This document shows positions 62,774 through 64,000 of a DNA stretch of 64,000 bases, piece by piece (position 1 is the first letter of the stretch; every line of letters starts with the position of its first letter). Under the pieces are notes generated by a model, which did not search any database, was not told the DNA's origin, and saw nothing but the letters and a program-made list of their open reading frames with translations. The position numbers and the translations under genes are program-made. Source of the DNA: Nitrospirillum pindoramense (GTDB lineage Bacteria > Pseudomonadota > Alphaproteobacteria > Azospirillales > Azospirillaceae); the NCBI RefSeq assembly GCF_007827955.1, contig NZ_VITR01000006.1:62001-126000 (forward strand), read 5' to 3'.

Positions 62774-64000
62774 ATGCTCGCAAACACCAGGATCATCGTT
62801 AAATTCTGCTTGGTGATCGCCGTGATGTCGCTTTGCGCCATCGCCATCGCCACCGCCGGCTACAGCGGCATGTCCAAATTGTCGGTGATGGCCCGGCGCC
62901 TGGACGTGATGGGCACCAATCTGCAGCAGGCAAGCGAGCTGCGGGCCAACATCCTCTTCATGAACCGCGCTGAATACCGCATGGCCGCGAGCCCGGCGGA
63001 TGTGGATGAGGCGGCAAGCCTCGCGCAAAAACGCATCGCGGCATTCAATGACACGTTGACCGCCTTGGAAGCCCAGGCGGAAGGGAGGTACCGCCCCGCG
63101 CTGCTTCAAATAAAGTCGGCGTTCAGCACCTATGAAAAGGAATATCGGTCCACCGTCGCCGTCAGCCGCCGCCATGCCAGCCTGCAAAATGACAGCGCGC
63201 GCCAGGAAATCTTGGACGAAGTGACGCGGTCACGCGCGGCGGCCACATCCCTCACCAACCAGATCGAAACCCTGGAGGAAGCGTTGGATAAGGACGGCAC
63301 CGCCGTGGCGGATGAGGGCCAGACGCTGGCCCGTGACTTGTCCCGCATGGTGATCGGCGTGGCCGTGGGCGGCATCGCCATCGGCATGGCCATAGGCCTG
63401 CTGATCGCGCGCCGCGGCCTGGTCACCCCCATCGGCCACATCGTCCGCGATCTTCAGGACCTGACGCAGGGCCGGCTGGATATCACCATCCAGGGCACGG
63501 AGCGGGGCGATGAGGTCGGCGACATCGCCAAGACCGCCCTGATCTTCCGCGACAACGCCCGCGAGGCGGAGCGCCTGCGCGCCGAACGGGAGAGGGAGCA
63601 GACCGCCAGGGTCGCCCGCGCCGCCGTGCTGGAGCGCCTGACCCACAGCTTCGACGCGCAGGCCGGAGAGGTCATCGGCGCCGTGGCCTCCGCCGCCGCC
63701 CAGATGCAGGCCAGCGCCAGTTCATTGTCAGCCTCCGCCGAGCAGACCACCCGGCAGGCGACGGCGGTCGCCGCCGCCGCCGTGGAGGCGACCAGCAACG
63801 TGCAGACCGCCGCGGCAGCGACGGAGGAGCTGGCATCGTCCACCCAGGAAATCAGCCGCCAGGTGGCCGATGCCGCCACCGTGGCCGGCGACGCGGTACG
63901 CCAGGCGACCCACACCGGCACCATCGTGGCGGGCCTGGAACAGAGCGCGCAGAAGATCGGGGAGATCGTGGGCCTGATCACCAACATCGCCAGCCAGACC
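62774..64000 (+). CDS. Methyl-accepting chemotaxis protein (5' part, runs off window)
   Basis: ATG 62774 (MLANTRIIVKFCLVIAVMSLC) opens a frame that stays open to the window end, about 409 residues of an expected 560. TM1, sensor (RRLDVMGTNLQQASELRANILFMNRAEYRMAA), TM2, HAMP ([21 protein letters not shown]) and the start of the signalling domain ([16 protein letters not shown]) follow the 59072 gene almost residue for residue, most closely from TM2 onward. It is a tandem paralogue. The C-terminal part is missing only because of the window edge. Confidence 0.92.
   Translation, partial: MLANTRIIVKFCLVIAVMSLCAIAIATAGYSGMSKLSVMARRLDVMGTNLQQASELRANILFMNRAEYRMAASPADVDEAASLAQKRIAAFNDTLTALEAQAEGRYRPALLQIKSAFSTYEKEYRSTVAVSRRHASLQNDSARQEILDEVTRSRAAATSLTNQIETLEEALDKDGTAVADEGQTLARDLSRMVIGVAVGGIAIGMAIGLLIARRGLVTPIGHIVRDLQDLTQGRLDITIQGTERGDEVGDIAKTALIFRDNAREAERLRAEREREQTARVARAAVLERLTHSFDAQAGEVIGAVASAAAQMQASASSLSASAEQTTRQATAVAAAAVEATSNVQTAAAATEELASSTQEISRQVADAATVAGDAVRQATHTGTIVAGLEQSAQKIGEIVGLITNIASQT

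Overview
The window is GC-rich DNA from an alphaproteobacterium, most likely of the Azospirillaceae/Rhodospirillales type. The evidence is an alphaproteobacterial sulfite-reduction operon (cysG-DUF2849-cysI-DUF934-cysH), a short prolyl-tRNA synthetase of about 438 residues, a proS-lolC-lolD block, several chemoreceptors, and very high GC with many 4-base start/stop overlaps. No rRNA, tRNA, CRISPR array, prophage or insertion sequence was recognised. The genus is an inference.

Layout. 1-7.3 kb, minus strand: 5' part of dnaE, the ahpC/ahpF peroxide pair separated by three strong hairpins, two DUF2059 secreted paralogues and an orphan sulfate-binding protein. 7.4-12.6 kb, plus: the sulfite/APS reduction operon, preceded by a 17-residue cysteine-containing leader ORF that carries the good Shine-Dalgarno and overlaps the cysG start. 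12.6-15.6 kb: membrane protein, Gdx/SugE exporter, divergent NRAMP-like transporter. 15.7-23.2 kb, minus: patatin-like phospholipase, GMC oxidoreductase and di-heme lipoprotein, facing a divergent DUF4331-DUF4198-HupE operon (23.5-26.6 kb). 26.8-30.3 kb: tightly overlapping hexR-ybhB-like-glycerate kinase-mobA operon. 30.3-33.2 kb: protealysin-type M4 protease with its emfourin-type inhibitor, and a secreted ChaN/Tiki-like protein. 33.4-38.1 kb, minus: GT2-GT39-mobB-moeA. 38.1-38.8 kb: a 778-bp gene-free stretch with an orphan plus-strand terminator. 38.8-44.5 kb: RluA-type pseudouridine synthase, DUF2076 protein, DegP, and a response regulator/histidine kinase pair. 44.7-51 kb: chemoreceptor, methyltransferase, MHS transporter, orphan MacB-type permease. 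51-54.1 kb, minus: three tandem paralogous double-domain retropepsin-like proteins, one lacking both catalytic Asp residues. 54.2-58.6 kb, minus: proS-lolC-lolD-alkA. 59-64 kb: two paralogous chemoreceptors (the second cut by the window edge) flanking an AraC regulator and an unrecognised small protein.

How the genes work together. Sbp, siroheme synthase, APS reductase and sulfite reductase make a sulfate-to-sulfide unit, probably controlled by a LysR-type site near sbp and possibly by the cysteine leader. mobA, mobB and moeA serve molybdenum-cofactor maturation. AhpC/AhpF form a peroxide-reducing pair. DegP, the two-component system and LolCD concern the envelope. The best candidates for undescribed biology are the cysteine leader ORF over cysG, the tandem retropepsin array with a catalytically dead member, and the patatin/GMC/di-heme cluster facing DUF4331.
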